DNA of 47,246 nucleotides from Bacillota bacterium (GCA_023411225.1 JAEYPA010000039.1:1-47246); one strand, 5' to 3'; shown: positions 33,447-42,256, numbered from the stretch's first letter. A program made the numbers and translations. The notes: generated by a model not told the origin, from the sequence alone.

Positions 33447-34463
33447 TTGAAAAAGAAAACAGGAATATTAATTTTAGGAATTATTCTTCCAATTTTATTA
33501 TTATATATTTTGTATTATCGTGATGTAAAATTGTATTATAACGATGAAAATGCCGATGGAAACGCTAGTGGAAATTTATATAATAGTGGTCTCTTTTGTC
33601 AACTGGATAATAAAATCTACTTTTCCAATTTAGCAGATAACGGTGCATTATACTCCATGAATACCGATATGAGTACATATAAAAAAATAAGTGATGATAA
33701 AGTAAATTATATTAATGCAAGTGGTCATTATATCATTTATAATCGGATTAATAATAAAAAAGAACGTAGTAGTGGATCTGCGTTGGAATTTATCAATGTA
33801 GGAGTTTACAGAATTAATCTAAATGGCAACAACATAAAACGATTGGATAAAGCACCGGCTGGAACCGTGCATCAATTTGGAAATGATATTTACTACGTCC
33901 GTTACGATAAACATGATGCTTATACTCTGTATTCTGTTGGACTTGACGGAAGTAACCAAAAGCAGGTACTTAATGAGGCTGTCTCCCCTGCCATGATGAC
34001 TGATGAATATATTTATTATACCGGAGTGAAGCAGGATCATAATATTTATCGCCTGTCTAGGAGTTCCTTTCAGAAAGAATTGATAAAGGAAGGTAACTAC
34101 AGTCAGGTTATCCTACAGGGCTCTTCCATGTATTGCATAAACAATTCAGACAATTATTCAATTGTTCAAATGAACACAGATGGTACGTTGGAAAAAAAGA
34201 TTGTAAATGATCGAGTGGCTACCTATAACATTACCCCAGATGGCAACTATCTCTTCTACCAAGCTGATGGTGGCGACCACAACGGTGTCTACCTTGTAAA
34301 CCTTTCTACCGGAGAGACAGATCTAATTCAGGCTGGTAATTACCAGAATCTTTGTTTAACAGACGATTATCTATTTTTTAATAGATTTGACTCTACTGCT
34401 ATGTTCTATGTAGAATTAAGTAATCCAACCAAAGCAAGTGAGTTTAGACCGAATAACAAGTAA
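33447..34463 (+). CDS. DUF5050-type beta-propeller protein with N-terminal membrane anchor
   Basis: A 338-residue extracytoplasmic protein. The N-terminus has an uncleaved-looking membrane helix (about 6-22, ILILGIILPILLLYILYY). The rest is made of repeated beta-propeller blades in which a short Tyr-rich strand is followed by a G-x-N or N-x-D turn: KIYFSNLADNGALYSMN, DIYYVRYDKHDAYTLYSVGLDG, YIYYTGVKQDHNIYRL, YLFYQADGGDHNGVYLVN. This is the DUF5050/TolB-like pattern. The function is unknown; such proteins are common at Clostridial surfaces. The start is TTG at 33447, with AAGGGGG 6 bases upstream. It is monocistronic, divergent from pheA. Confidence 0.8.
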   Translation: MKKKTGILILGIILPILLLYILYYRDVKLYYNDENADGNASGNLYNSGLFCQLDNKIYFSNLADNGALYSMNTDMSTYKKISDDKVNYINASGHYIIYNRINNKKERSSGSALEFINVGVYRINLNGNNIKRLDKAPAGTVHQFGNDIYYVRYDKHDAYTLYSVGLDGSNQKQVLNEAVSPAMMTDEYIYYTGVKQDHNIYRLSRSSFQKELIKEGNYSQVILQGSSMYCINNSDNYSIVQMNTDGTLEKKIVNDRVATYNITPDGNYLFYQADGGDHNGVYLVNLSTGETDLIQAGNYQNLCLTDDYLFFNRFDSTAMFYVELSNPTKASEFRPNNK

Positions 34464-34486
34464 TGGGAATCTATAGTACAAAAAAC

Positions 34487-34523
34487 AAAGGGAGACCTGC
34501 TTTATCATTGCAGTTCTCCTTTT
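34487..34523. terminator. Bidirectional terminator between DUF5050 gene and folC
   Basis: The stem AAAGGGAGA-C-CTGC pairs with GCAG-T-TCTCCTTTT with one mismatch and one wobble; the loop is 9 bases. T-rich tails are present on both strands. Confidence 0.8.
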
Positions 34524-34526
34524 AAT

Positions 34527-35846
34527 TTATCCATTATCTATCTTCCAGCATTTCATATGATTCGCTATCTTTGGCACCTGGCCTAGATAGGACAGAGAGC
34601 CGAAGCAAAGAATATACTCATCCTTCTTCACAATATCTGTAGCCAAGGTAAGAGCATGCTCTAAATTACCAGCATCTATTACCTTTTTACAATATTTCTT
34701 CGCTGCCTTTGCCAGTTCACTGGAGGCCAGTCCTCTATCACCAGGCGCCGTAACAGTAATTAGACACTGTGACATATCTCCCAAACATGACAATATTTCG
34801 TCATAATTCTTGTCTGCAAAAACTCCCATAATAAAGACACCTTTTTTCCCTGAAAATTGTAGCATTAAAGCATCTTTTAGTATCCTCGCTGCATCGGGGT
34901 TATGAGCTCCATCTATGACTAGCGTAGGCTGTTCCTTCAAAATGGTAAATCTTCCAAACAGCGTAGTCGCAAAAAGTCCCTTTTTAATAGCCTCCCCTGT
35001 AATCTCATATCCTTGTCGCAAAAGAACTTCTACACACTCTATTGCAAGAGTAGCATTTCTCAACTGATGATTTCCATATAGCTGTATCTCATACGGTCCT
35101 TTCTCTTTATAGGTAAATACCATCCTCTCTCCAGCTTTCGACAGCTGCTTTATTTGGATTGTATCTATTATAGTAACGGGAGCATTCCTATCATCAGCCA
35201 CTTCTAGTATCACATCTTTTACTTCTTTGGAAAAATTCTCCAGCACCACAGGTACTCCCGGCTTTATAATACCTGCCTTTTCCTTTGCAATCTTTGCTAA
35301 GGTATTTCCTAGGTACTGCATATGATCCATACTTATTGAGGTAAAGACACAGACTAAGACCTGCTCTACCACATTAGTGGCATCCAGTCTGCCTCCCATT
35401 AATGTCTCTAACACGATAAGGTCACACCTTTGTTCATAAAACTCTAGCAGCGCCATGGCAGTTTCCACCTCATAATAGGTGGGTTGAGGAAAGCCATCTG
35501 CCACCATTGCCATTGAAACTTGCTTGATTGTAGTAATATGCTTAGCTACCTGCTCTTCTTTTATATAAGCCCACTTTGCCTCACCGGTAGAGACCTGAAT
35601 ACATTCCCTATATTCTTGTACCACTGGGGAAGAATAACGTCCCACCTTATATCTAGAGTACGCCAGAATATTGGCAATAAACCCACAGGTAGAGCCTTTT
35701 CCATTGGTCCCTGCCACATGAATAAACTTAAGCTTTCTTTGCGGATTTCCAAGTCGGTTCATTAACTCAGTTATAGTAGTAAGTCCCGGCTTACTACCGA
35801 GACTACTGATATTCATCATATACTCTCTAGCTTCTGCATAATTCAT
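34527..35846 (-). CDS. folC: Folylpolyglutamate synthase / dihydrofolate synthase
   Basis: Adds glutamate to folates with ATP. The P-loop is AGTNGKGS (45-52), the Mur-ligase central domain follows with MGGRLDATN and SMDHMQYLG (the usual ligase metal and omega-loop region), and the C-terminal domain begins near LVIDGAHNPDAA (about 312-323). At 439 residues it is full length. Whether it also acts as dihydrofolate synthase cannot be told. AGGAG lies about 7 bases before the ATG. It follows the rlmI-like gene by 9 bases in the same leftward operon. An AbgT-type transporter for a folate breakdown product lies 2 kb away on the other strand. Confidence 0.94.
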   Translation of the reverse strand: MNYAEAREYMMNISSLGSKPGLTTITELMNRLGNPQRKLKFIHVAGTNGKGSTCGFIANILAYSRYKVGRYSSPVVQEYRECIQVSTGEAKWAYIKEEQVAKHITTIKQVSMAMVADGFPQPTYYEVETAMALLEFYEQRCDLIVLETLMGGRLDATNVVEQVLVCVFTSISMDHMQYLGNTLAKIAKEKAGIIKPGVPVVLENFSKEVKDVILEVADDRNAPVTIIDTIQIKQLSKAGERMVFTYKEKGPYEIQLYGNHQLRNATLAIECVEVLLRQGYEITGEAIKKGLFATTLFGRFTILKEQPTLVIDGAHNPDAARILKDALMLQFSGKKGVFIMGVFADKNYDEILSCLGDMSQCLITVTAPGDRGLASSELAKAAKKYCKKVIDAGNLEHALTLATDIVKKDEYILCFGSLSYLGQVPKIANHMKCWKIDNG

Positions 35847-35855
35847 GCTTATCTC

Positions 35856-37058
35856 CTACTTTTCCTCACATACTTGAAAGATATAAAACTTTAGATAATA
35901 GGATTCGTCTGCCGCCCACAAAATAGGGTGATCTGGGGATTGCTGTCTATATTCTACCTGACGAAGACGTTTATGGGCCGCTCTAGCTGCTTGTCCGATG
36001 GTCTGGGTAAATAACTCCGGTGTCATAAAATGAGAACAGGAGCATGTAGCTAAAAAGCCCCCATCTTTTATTAGCTTTAGGGCCCGGTGGTTTATTTCTC
36101 GGTAACCCTTTATTGCATTCTTTACTGAATTACGGGACTTTGTAAAGGCTGGTGGATCAAGAATTACTACGTCAAAGATCTCTCCTTTACTCTCTAAGTC
36201 AGGAAGTAAGTCAAAGACATCAGCACACATAAACTTTACACGATCCTCTAACCCATTTAGCTTTGCATTTTCTGTAGCCTGAGTCACTCCCAACTCCGAA
36301 GCATCTACTCCGACTACTTCTTTTGCGCCACCAAAGCCTGCATTTAGGGCAAAAGAACCAGTGTGCGTAAAGCAATCCAGTACCTTGGCACCTTTACATA
36401 TCTTTTGCATGGCAAGTCGGTTGTATTTTTGATCTAGGAAAAACCCTGTTTTCTGACCTTCAGCTACATCAACATAATACTTTACCCCATTTTCTTCAAT
36501 TAGTACTTTCGTATCAAAAGGTTCTCCTATAAAACCTTTTACTCTCTCCATACCTTCCTGAAGACGTACCTTGGCATCACTTCTCTCATAGATTCCCCGA
36601 ATTGTGACACCATCTTCTTTTAAGATATTCGTCAAGATATCCAATATTTCTTCTTTATATCTGTCAATTCCCAAAGCTAACGACTCTACTACCAAGACAT
36701 CTTCGAATTTGTCGACTACAAATCCAGGGAAGAAATCTGCTTCCCCAAAGATTACTCTGCAACTGGAGGTATCTACGGTAGCTTTTCTATAGTTCCAAGC
36801 TGCCTGTACCCGCATTTTCCAAAATTCATGATCAATTTCCTGGCCTTTTTTTCTCGTCAGTAAACGAACCCTTATCTTAGAGGAAAGATTCATAAATCCA
36901 ATCCCCATAAAATACCCATCGAAATCATGAACTTCTACAAGTTCACCATTATTAAATGTACCAGAGACTTCTGCAATTTCATTGTCAAAAATCCACATTC
37001 CGCCAGCTTTTATGGTTCTACCTTCCCCTTTTTTTATTGTTACAATCGCTTTTTCCAT
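35856..37058 (-). CDS. rlmI: PUA-domain class I rRNA methyltransferase, RlmI-like
   Basis: A 400-residue SAM-dependent methyltransferase of the 23S rRNA m5C1962 (RlmI/YwbD) type. An N-terminal PUA RNA-binding domain spans about residues 1-75 (IKAGGMWIFDNEI), then a small central domain, and a Rossmann methyltransferase domain from about 180. The SAM motif is DCFTHTGSFALNAG (about 230-243), the acidic loop is VVGVDAS, and the catalytic region is LDPPAFTKS (about 303-311) and CSCSHFM (about 347). GGAG lies 6 bases before the ATG. It is first in an operon with folC, under a near-consensus promoter. The target base is inferred from the family. Confidence 0.9.
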   Translation of the reverse strand: MEKAIVTIKKGEGRTIKAGGMWIFDNEIAEVSGTFNNGELVEVHDFDGYFMGIGFMNLSSKIRVRLLTRKKGQEIDHEFWKMRVQAAWNYRKATVDTSSCRVIFGEADFFPGFVVDKFEDVLVVESLALGIDRYKEEILDILTNILKEDGVTIRGIYERSDAKVRLQEGMERVKGFIGEPFDTKVLIEENGVKYYVDVAEGQKTGFFLDQKYNRLAMQKICKGAKVLDCFTHTGSFALNAGFGGAKEVVGVDASELGVTQATENAKLNGLEDRVKFMCADVFDLLPDLESKGEIFDVVILDPPAFTKSRNSVKNAIKGYREINHRALKLIKDGGFLATCSCSHFMTPELFTQTIGQAARAAHKRLRQVEYRQQSPDHPILWAADESYYLKFYIFQVCEEK

Positions 37059-37099
37059 TATAATCTCCTATTTTTATACTGACATCTTTCTCATAGGTT

Positions 37100-37128
37100 A
37101 TTGTATGCCTAGGATTACATTTGGTCAA
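37100..37128 (-). promoter_or_regulatory. Promoter of the rlmI-folC operon
   Basis: Minus-strand TTGACC (37128-37123), a 17-base spacer, and TACAAT (37105-37100), 5 of 6 matches in each box. Confidence 0.8.
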
Positions 37129-37214
37129 GAATGTAGTTTACTCTCCTTCCATATATTTTCACTTCAATTTTTTAAAATAAGAATAACCTTCTTCTACTAT
37201 CAAATACTAACCTT

Positions 37215-37631
37215 ATGAGAAAAAATATATTTACCAATTTTATAATCTGCGGCTCCCTTGGCTGGTGTATGGAATGCTTCTGGACTGGACTAAGTGCCAT
37301 TATTAAGCACAGAGATCCTAAGCTTATTTGCTCTACATCTGTCTGGATGTTTCCAATTTACGGTCTTGGGGCATTAATAAAACCAATTAGTTCCCTTTTA
37401 GGCAAGTCAAATGCCATAATTCGAGGAGGCATTTACACAATTGGCATCTTTTTGACAGAGTACTCCCTGGGTACTTTGTTAAAAAAATATAAGGCCTGTC
37501 CTTGGGACTACTCTAACTCCAAATACAACTATAAGGGAGTAATACGTCTAGACTATGCTCCTTTATGGTTTTTGTTGGGTTTGGTGTTTGAAAAAGTTTT
37601 AAACTTACCTGCTAAAAAAATGCATAACTAA
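37215..37631 (+). CDS. CmpB-like putative ABC-transporter type IV membrane protein
   Basis: A 138-residue membrane protein with about four helices. It fits the family known as putative ABC-transporter type IV (CmpB): GSLGWCMECFWT at the start, FPIYGLGALI in the middle, and the highly typical CPWDYSNSKYNYKGVIRL near residue 95, then LWFLLGLVFE. The role is unknown. No Shine-Dalgarno sequence is seen before the ATG at 37215 and no clear promoter is present, so the start and expression are less certain than the frame itself. It precedes the AbgT gene by about 190 bases. Confidence 0.78.
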   Translation: MRKNIFTNFIICGSLGWCMECFWTGLSAIIKHRDPKLICSTSVWMFPIYGLGALIKPISSLLGKSNAIIRGGIYTIGIFLTEYSLGTLLKKYKACPWDYSNSKYNYKGVIRLDYAPLWFLLGLVFEKVLNLPAKKMHN

Positions 37632-37820
37632 CATTGCATTTACTTTTTCTTGTACAATTTATACACAATTTATTGCATTTTCTGACATATATGTCTATTG
37701 TTAGATTTCTTGGAAAGATTCTTACGTTGCTTTATCATGTTAAATCGTTAAGAATAGTACGTAGTAATGCAACATTGAAACAAGTATTTCTTAAAAATAT
37801 AAAGGAATGGGTAGATATTT

Positions 37821-39368
37821 ATGAAAAAACAAAATGATGCTCCTAAAAAAGTTTCACTAGTGGAACGCATCGGCTCAAAGATTCCAGATCCTGTTGTAAT
37901 CTTTGTGTTCCTATTTGCTGTTGTTATGATTCTAAGTGCTTTTCTTGGTGGAAAGACCTTCAGTACAATCGGTGATGACGGAGCTACTGTATCATATGAT
38001 ATAAAAAACATGTTTACCACAACCAACATAAGATGGCTATTTGACAATGCCATACTCACCAACTGGGTTGGTTATGCACATGGTATTCTTGGCACTATCT
38101 TAATTGTAATGTTTGGTATAGGTATTTCTGAAGAATCCGGTCTTCTTTCAGCTTTAATTAGAAAGATAGGCGGTAACATCTCCGACCGCTTTCTTCCTTA
38201 CCTACTAGTATTTTTGGGTATCATGAGTAACATTGCTTCTGATGCAGGTTATATTGTATTAGTTCCACTTGCCGGACTACTTTATCTGGGCCTTAAGAAA
38301 AACCCTCTGATAGGTATGTTTGCTGCATTTGCCGGCGTATCTGCAGGTTTTAGTGCCAACCTGATTCCAGCTACTGTAGTTGATATTATTGTTGGTAGAA
38401 ATGCTCAGAGCTTTGCCAATGCACAGAATGTACCTTTCGTATCCTACCTTGGTAAGAACTTAAATGCATTTACTATGCACTACTTCTTCATGATAGCCTC
38501 CACTGTAATGTTAGTACTTCTAGGCGGTTTTGTTACGAATAAGTTCATCAAACCAAAGTTTGAAAAAGTATCCTATGATGTACCCGACGATATCGATATC
38601 AACGAGTTCGGTATTACAGACGTGGAGAAAAAGGGCTTAAGATGGTCTTTAGTTGGTTTCCTGTTATCTTTAGCTTTCTGTGTAGCGTTGGCAATAGGGC
38701 CACTGAGAAGCTATGTAAATCCTGAAACCGGACTTACAGTGACTCCTTATTTAGAAAATATCATTTTATTAATCACTTTGATTTTCTTTGTGAGTGGTCT
38801 ATTTTATGGGTATGGAACAAAAAAATTCACCAAACTACAGGATGTTATCGATGCTATGTCTAAACAGATTGGTAGCATGGGTTACGTTATCGTATTAACC
38901 TTCTTCAGCTATAATTTCCTGGCTCTTCTTTCCTACACAGGTATTGGAACCTATATTACCTTCTTAGGCGCAGAGCTGATAGAAAACTTAGGATTAAATC
39001 ATTATCCAACCTTATTAATTATAGCTTTCATCCTAATCACTGCAATTATTAATCTCTTCGTTGGTGGTTTGACTTCTAAGTGGTTATTACTTGGACCAAT
39101 CTTCATACCAATGCTTTACAAAGCTAATCCTAATATGACTCCTGATGTTGTGGCAGCTGCTTATCGTCTGGCAGACTCCTCCACTAATATCATTACGCCA
39201 CTTATGAGTTACGCAGGTGTCATCTTGGTATTTATGAGAAAATATAAAAAAGACTTTGGCGTAGGTAACTTAATCGGCGCTATGCTTCCATACTCTATTA
39301 CTTTCCTCATTGCCTGGACAATCCTGTTATTAGTTTTCATCAACTTTGGAATTCCTCTAGGATTCTAA
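37821..39368 (+). CDS. AbgT-family transporter (p-aminobenzoyl-glutamate type)
   Basis: A 515-residue membrane protein with about eleven helices. Family signatures are seen: RIGSKIPDPVVIFVFLF at the N-terminus, the inner helices with GIGISEESGLLSALIR and SNIASDAGYIVLVPLAGLLY, the re-entrant loop SAGFSANLIPATVVDIIVG (about 170-188), and a C-terminal GGLTSKWLLLGPIFIP with DSSTNIITPLMSY. AbgT members import p-aminobenzoyl-glutamate, a folate breakdown product, while some export sulfonamides or other compounds. No AbgA/AbgB hydrolase is nearby. The ribosome site is modest (AAAGGAATGGG). It ends at a strong terminator. Confidence 0.93.
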   Translation: MKKQNDAPKKVSLVERIGSKIPDPVVIFVFLFAVVMILSAFLGGKTFSTIGDDGATVSYDIKNMFTTTNIRWLFDNAILTNWVGYAHGILGTILIVMFGIGISEESGLLSALIRKIGGNISDRFLPYLLVFLGIMSNIASDAGYIVLVPLAGLLYLGLKKNPLIGMFAAFAGVSAGFSANLIPATVVDIIVGRNAQSFANAQNVPFVSYLGKNLNAFTMHYFFMIASTVMLVLLGGFVTNKFIKPKFEKVSYDVPDDIDINEFGITDVEKKGLRWSLVGFLLSLAFCVALAIGPLRSYVNPETGLTVTPYLENIILLITLIFFVSGLFYGYGTKKFTKLQDVIDAMSKQIGSMGYVIVLTFFSYNFLALLSYTGIGTYITFLGAELIENLGLNHYPTLLIIAFILITAIINLFVGGLTSKWLLLGPIFIPMLYKANPNMTPDVVAAAYRLADSSTNIITPLMSYAGVILVFMRKYKKDFGVGNLIGAMLPYSITFLIAWTILLLVFINFGIPLGF

Positions 39369-39399
39369 AAAAAAGAAGGAGCAAACTCCTTCTTTTTTT
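39367..39399. terminator. Bidirectional terminator after the AbgT gene
   Basis: A perfect 14-bp stem (AAAAAAAGAAGGAG / CTCCTTCTTTTTTT) with a 4-base loop and T runs both ways. It abuts the stop of the converging tautomerase gene. Confidence 0.93.
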
Positions 39400-39744
39400 C
39401 TAGAAATTACTACCGTTCCAACCCCAGTTCTCAATTTCTTGGTAAGTCACATACACTTTATCAAAAGGAATGGAAAGCTCCTCATTAAGTATAGAACATA
39501 TTGTACTGGTTAACTGCTCATAAGCTCTTCTACCTGCACTTCCAAAGATCTTAACCTCTACAAAAGCTATTTTTTCAAACTGCTGTCCCTTAAAATAAAG
39601 GGTATACTGATCTTCAAATCCAACCATTAACCAATTCTCACTCTTGCCAGGAATCAGCTCAATTGCCTTTCCCAATTTGGCTTTAATAGCCTCCTTCTTC
39701 TCTTCACTGATTTTTACACTAACCTTTGCATTAATAAATGGCAT
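39400..39744 (-). CDS. MIF-like phenylpyruvate tautomerase family protein
   Basis: A 114-residue protein of the macrophage-migration-inhibitory-factor fold. The catalytic N-terminal proline follows the initiator Met (MPFINAKVSV), and the conserved Lys/Ile region is IPGKSENWLMVGF (about 31-43). The C-terminal part VYVTYQEIENWGWNG is also typical. The frame extends 15 codons upstream, but GGAGGG just before ATG 39744 and the need for Pro at position 2 settle the start. Bacterial members tautomerise keto/enol acids such as phenylpyruvate; the physiological substrate is unknown. It lies 69 bases after the superoxide dismutase gene and is probably cotranscribed. Confidence 0.9.
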   Translation of the reverse strand: MPFINAKVSVKISEEKKEAIKAKLGKAIELIPGKSENWLMVGFEDQYTLYFKGQQFEKIAFVEVKIFGSAGRRAYEQLTSTICSILNEELSIPFDKVYVTYQEIENWGWNGSNF

Positions 39745-39813
39745 ATTATCACCCTCCGTATTTCTATTATAGGTTATCCCTGCTATCATTATACCAGACT
39801 TTTACAGTATTAA

Positions 39814-40407
39814 CTATAACTGATAATGTAATAATCTCTGTTTAACCAGGTCCCAGTGAATATTCTCCATAAAAGCATTAATGTAATTCATTTTATTTAT
39901 ACCATACTGAATCATATAGGCATGTTCATACATATCTAGCACAAGTATAGGCAAAGAAAGCACAGCATTCCCTGTTTCATGGTCATCCAAAGAAAGATTA
40001 CGAAGCATTTTACTCCTTTGATCAAATGCCAACACCACCCAGCCTCTGCTGGCATTTGCTGTGGCAATGAAGTGTTCTCTCCACTTCTCATATCCTCCAA
40101 AATATTTGCCTAATAACTCTTGTACCTCTGTGGTTGGACTTTGATTAAATCCTCCAATATTGCGAAAATATAGTTCATGAAGAATAACCCCATTTAGTGC
40201 ATAAACTTCTCCCCGTACTAATCCCCTGTATTCCCCATTGACCGTGTTGGCTTCCTCCTTTTTTTCTGGACTAATCCTTCTAAGCTCCTCTGTAATATTA
40301 TTAATTTGATTAACATAACCTTTATATAGGGTATTATGCGCATCATATTGTCGTTGGTTGACTACTGTGATATCCGGTGTATGATGAAATCTTACAGCAT
40401 TAATCAC
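39814..40407 (-). CDS. Divergent Fe/Mn-type superoxide dismutase
   Basis: A 197-residue protein with the two-domain Fe/Mn superoxide dismutase plan. The second metal ligand is the His of VILHELYF (about 78), and the Asp and His of LDMYEHAY (about 158 and 162) give the third and fourth. The first is probably the His of YDAHNTLYKGYV (about 24). Its distance to the following Tyr differs by one from E. coli SodB, and the usual Trp of DxWEHAY is Tyr. Such diverged forms occur in Clostridia; activity cannot be assumed. The start is GTG at 40407, with GGAGGT 6 bases upstream. Its gene is divergent from the GNAT-Fur operon. Confidence 0.85.
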   Translation of the reverse strand: MINAVRFHHTPDITVVNQRQYDAHNTLYKGYVNQINNITEELRRISPEKKEEANTVNGEYRGLVRGEVYALNGVILHELYFRNIGGFNQSPTTEVQELLGKYFGGYEKWREHFIATANASRGWVVLAFDQRSKMLRNLSLDDHETGNAVLSLPILVLDMYEHAYMIQYGINKMNYINAFMENIHWDLVKQRLLHYQL

Positions 40408-40441
40408 ATTATTACCTCCAAACCATACTAGTATAATTTTA

Positions 40442-40470
40442 TTGAGGAATCGGGAAAATAATGCTATGAT
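40442..40470 (+). promoter_or_regulatory. Promoter of the GNAT-to-Fur operon
   Basis: Plus-strand TTGAGG (40442-40447), a 17-base spacer, and TATGAT (40465-40470), 24 bases before the GNAT start. A weaker minus-strand -10 (TATACT, about 40430) for the dismutase gene lies just beside it. Confidence 0.65.
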
Positions 40471-40494
40471 AGAAAGAAAAAGGACACTTAAAAT

Positions 40495-41343
40495 ATGCTG
40501 AACGCAGTATTATTTTATCTAGAAAAAGAGACAAACCTCAACACTAATCTCTCATTAATTGTGTCTCTTACACAAAACCAGGTGGATGCTATACTTATAC
40601 AAGATGATTCCTTGGCATCATTCATAGTGCAAGTATCACTTGCACCCAAACACTGTCTATTGATTACAGACTCTATAGTAATGGCAAAGGAAGCCAATAC
40701 TTTAAAAATGACCTGTATTGGTGTTCAAAAATCTTCCTCTGAGGGCTTCTTTACTGGAGCAAACTGTCTCGTAGATTCAATAAACAATCTTAATTATGAT
40801 ATGATTGTTGAAGAATATAACCATTTCCACAACCTCCCTTCCACTATTGCAATTACAGAACATTTATTCATTAGAGAGTTAACAATTAAGGATATGGAGG
40901 CTATGATAAAACTCTATGCAGACAAGAATCATGTCCGCTTTCTGCCTCTCCCTGACTCATTAGAAGAAGAAATACAAAAACAGAAGGCCTATATTACCCA
41001 AATATATAATTTTTATCGTTTTGGTCTATGGGGAGTATTTATAAAAGAAACTAATACACTAATTGGAAGATGTGGTTTACAATGCTTTGAACTGGGAGAT
41101 ATTACAGAAGTAGAACTTGCTTATCTGATTGATGAGGTTTATACCCATAAGGGTTATGGGTATGAAGCAACCTCAGAAATTCTAAGGATTGCAAAAGAGC
41201 GCTTTTGTCTGGATAGCATCATAGCCAGAATCCATAAAGACAATCTCCCTTCCATTCACTTGGCAGAAAAACTTGGATTTCACTATGAAAAAATGTGGAA
41301 GGAAGGTCCGGAACAGATCTATCGTATTGATTTTAATAGCTAA
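40495..41343 (+). CDS. GNAT acetyltransferase with HAD-like N-terminal region
   Basis: A 282-residue protein. The C-terminal half (about 122-280) is a GNAT N-acetyltransferase of the RimJ-like group: FIRELTIKDMEAMIKLY, WGVFIKETNTLIGRCGL, AYLIDEVYTHKGYGYEATSEIL (acetyl-CoA loop) and NLPSIHLAEKLGF. The first 110 residues resemble part of a HAD-superfamily fold, with a VDAILIQDD strand and LLITDSIVMAKEANTLKMTCIGV, but lack the DxD nucleophile, so this part is likely non-catalytic. The substrate is unknown. First gene of a four-gene operon ending with a Fur-type regulator. Confidence 0.82.
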   Translation: MLNAVLFYLEKETNLNTNLSLIVSLTQNQVDAILIQDDSLASFIVQVSLAPKHCLLITDSIVMAKEANTLKMTCIGVQKSSSEGFFTGANCLVDSINNLNYDMIVEEYNHFHNLPSTIAITEHLFIRELTIKDMEAMIKLYADKNHVRFLPLPDSLEEEIQKQKAYITQIYNFYRFGLWGVFIKETNTLIGRCGLQCFELGDITEVELAYLIDEVYTHKGYGYEATSEILRIAKERFCLDSIIARIHKDNLPSIHLAEKLGFHYEKMWKEGPEQIYRIDFNS

Positions 41344-41384
41344 TTCATTTACAATGGGTAATGACCTTGAAAGGAATATGGAGT

Positions 41385-41555
41385 ATGATTAAAAAATCTA
41401 TTAAGCGACGTCAGGAAGGTTCTACTAGTAAGAACCATGACCCTGATAGCCGTTATAAACAGGCAACCCGCTCTGTGGTAGAAAATTACAAGCAGGATAA
41501 GGATAGTACTGTTTATACTCAATATTATACAAATAAAAAAAAAAGAAAACTATAG
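41385..41555 (+). CDS. Small basic protein, unknown function
   Basis: A 56-residue Lys/Arg-rich protein with no recognised domain. It is amphipathic at the start (MIKKSIKRRQEG) and ends in YYTNKKKRKL. An ATG eight codons upstream (41361) is in frame, but AAAGGA is well placed only for ATG 41385. It lies 41 bases after the GNAT gene and 33 before the next, so it is part of the operon. Confidence 0.6.
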   Translation: MIKKSIKRRQEGSTSKNHDPDSRYKQATRSVVENYKQDKDSTVYTQYYTNKKKRKL

Positions 41556-41588
41556 AAAAATAATTAATTCTCATCTAGGAGGTTACTA

Positions 41589-41846
41589 ATGGACGAATTA
41601 TATAAAGCAATAGAGGACAAGATACTGGCAAGTGGCTTTCCTGGCCAGGTAAGTGGATTTGATATTTACAATGAAATTTGTGATTTTATAGAGGGCAAAG
41701 AAAATGGTGCTTATGTATTTATGTCAAAAAAGGATGATGACCAGGTGTACGAATATAATCTGCAGATTCATGAAGATGATTTTAACCTAAGTACTCTTAC
41801 CATTACTACAAAGGATAACACCTATTTGATTGATTTTGATGCTTAG
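41589..41846 (+). CDS. Small conserved-looking acidic protein, unknown function
   Basis: An 85-residue soluble acidic protein. It has an N-terminal helix (MDELYKAIEDKILA), a GFDIYNEICDFIEGKE segment, and then beta-strand-like stretches (YNLQIHEDDFNLSTLTI). It has no catalytic motif that I know. AGGAGG lies 5 bases before the ATG, giving firm support for translation. It is 11 bases before the Fur-type gene, so a functional link with that regulator is plausible but unproven. Confidence 0.75.
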   Translation: MDELYKAIEDKILASGFPGQVSGFDIYNEICDFIEGKENGAYVFMSKKDDDQVYEYNLQIHEDDFNLSTLTITTKDNTYLIDFDA

Positions 41847-41857
41847 GAGGAATTCTA

Positions 41858-42256
41858 ATGGAACACACAAGGAACACCAAACAGAAACAGCACATTTTAA
41901 ACATTCTCAGTACAGCCAAAAGGCCTATGTCAATTAATGAGATTTATACCTGTTGTACAAAAACCTATCCTAAGATAGCCAAGTCAACAATCTACCGTAA
42001 TATTGATGCTTTGACAAAGCAGAATCTGATAGATAAATACTATCTTCAGGAAAATGAACTGTTCTATCAAATTAAGAATACCACATCTGAACATAAACAT
42101 TATGTTATCTGTAATAGTTGCAAGAAAATGTTTGATTTGCCTGTTTGCCCTATTCATGATATCCAATCCAGCCTGGATCAGTATGGCTTTACAGTAACAG
42201 ATCACTACATCCAAATTACAGGTCAGTGCAAGGAATGTAAAAAGAATAATTTATAA
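41858..42256 (+). CDS. Fur-family metalloregulator
   Basis: A 132-residue repressor. The winged helix covers about residues 5-80: RNTKQKQHILNILSTAKRPMS, then TIYRNIDALTKQNLI. The dimerisation domain has the metal-site stretch SEHKHYVIC and two structural zinc pairs, CNSC (about 86-89) and CKEC (about 126-129). Fur, Zur and PerR cannot be separated by eye; the nearby dismutase and peroxiredoxin make PerR attractive, but that is inference. GGAGG precedes the ATG. It is last in the operon, followed by a strong terminator. Confidence 0.92.
   Translation: MEHTRNTKQKQHILNILSTAKRPMSINEIYTCCTKTYPKIAKSTIYRNIDALTKQNLIDKYYLQENELFYQIKNTTSEHKHYVICNSCKKMFDLPVCPIHDIQSSLDQYGFTVTDHYIQITGQCKECKKNNL

Noticed and set aside
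37632..37820. Promoter for the AbgT gene
   Set aside because: Several partial matches (for example TTGCTT with a poor -10) exist, but none is good enough to call.
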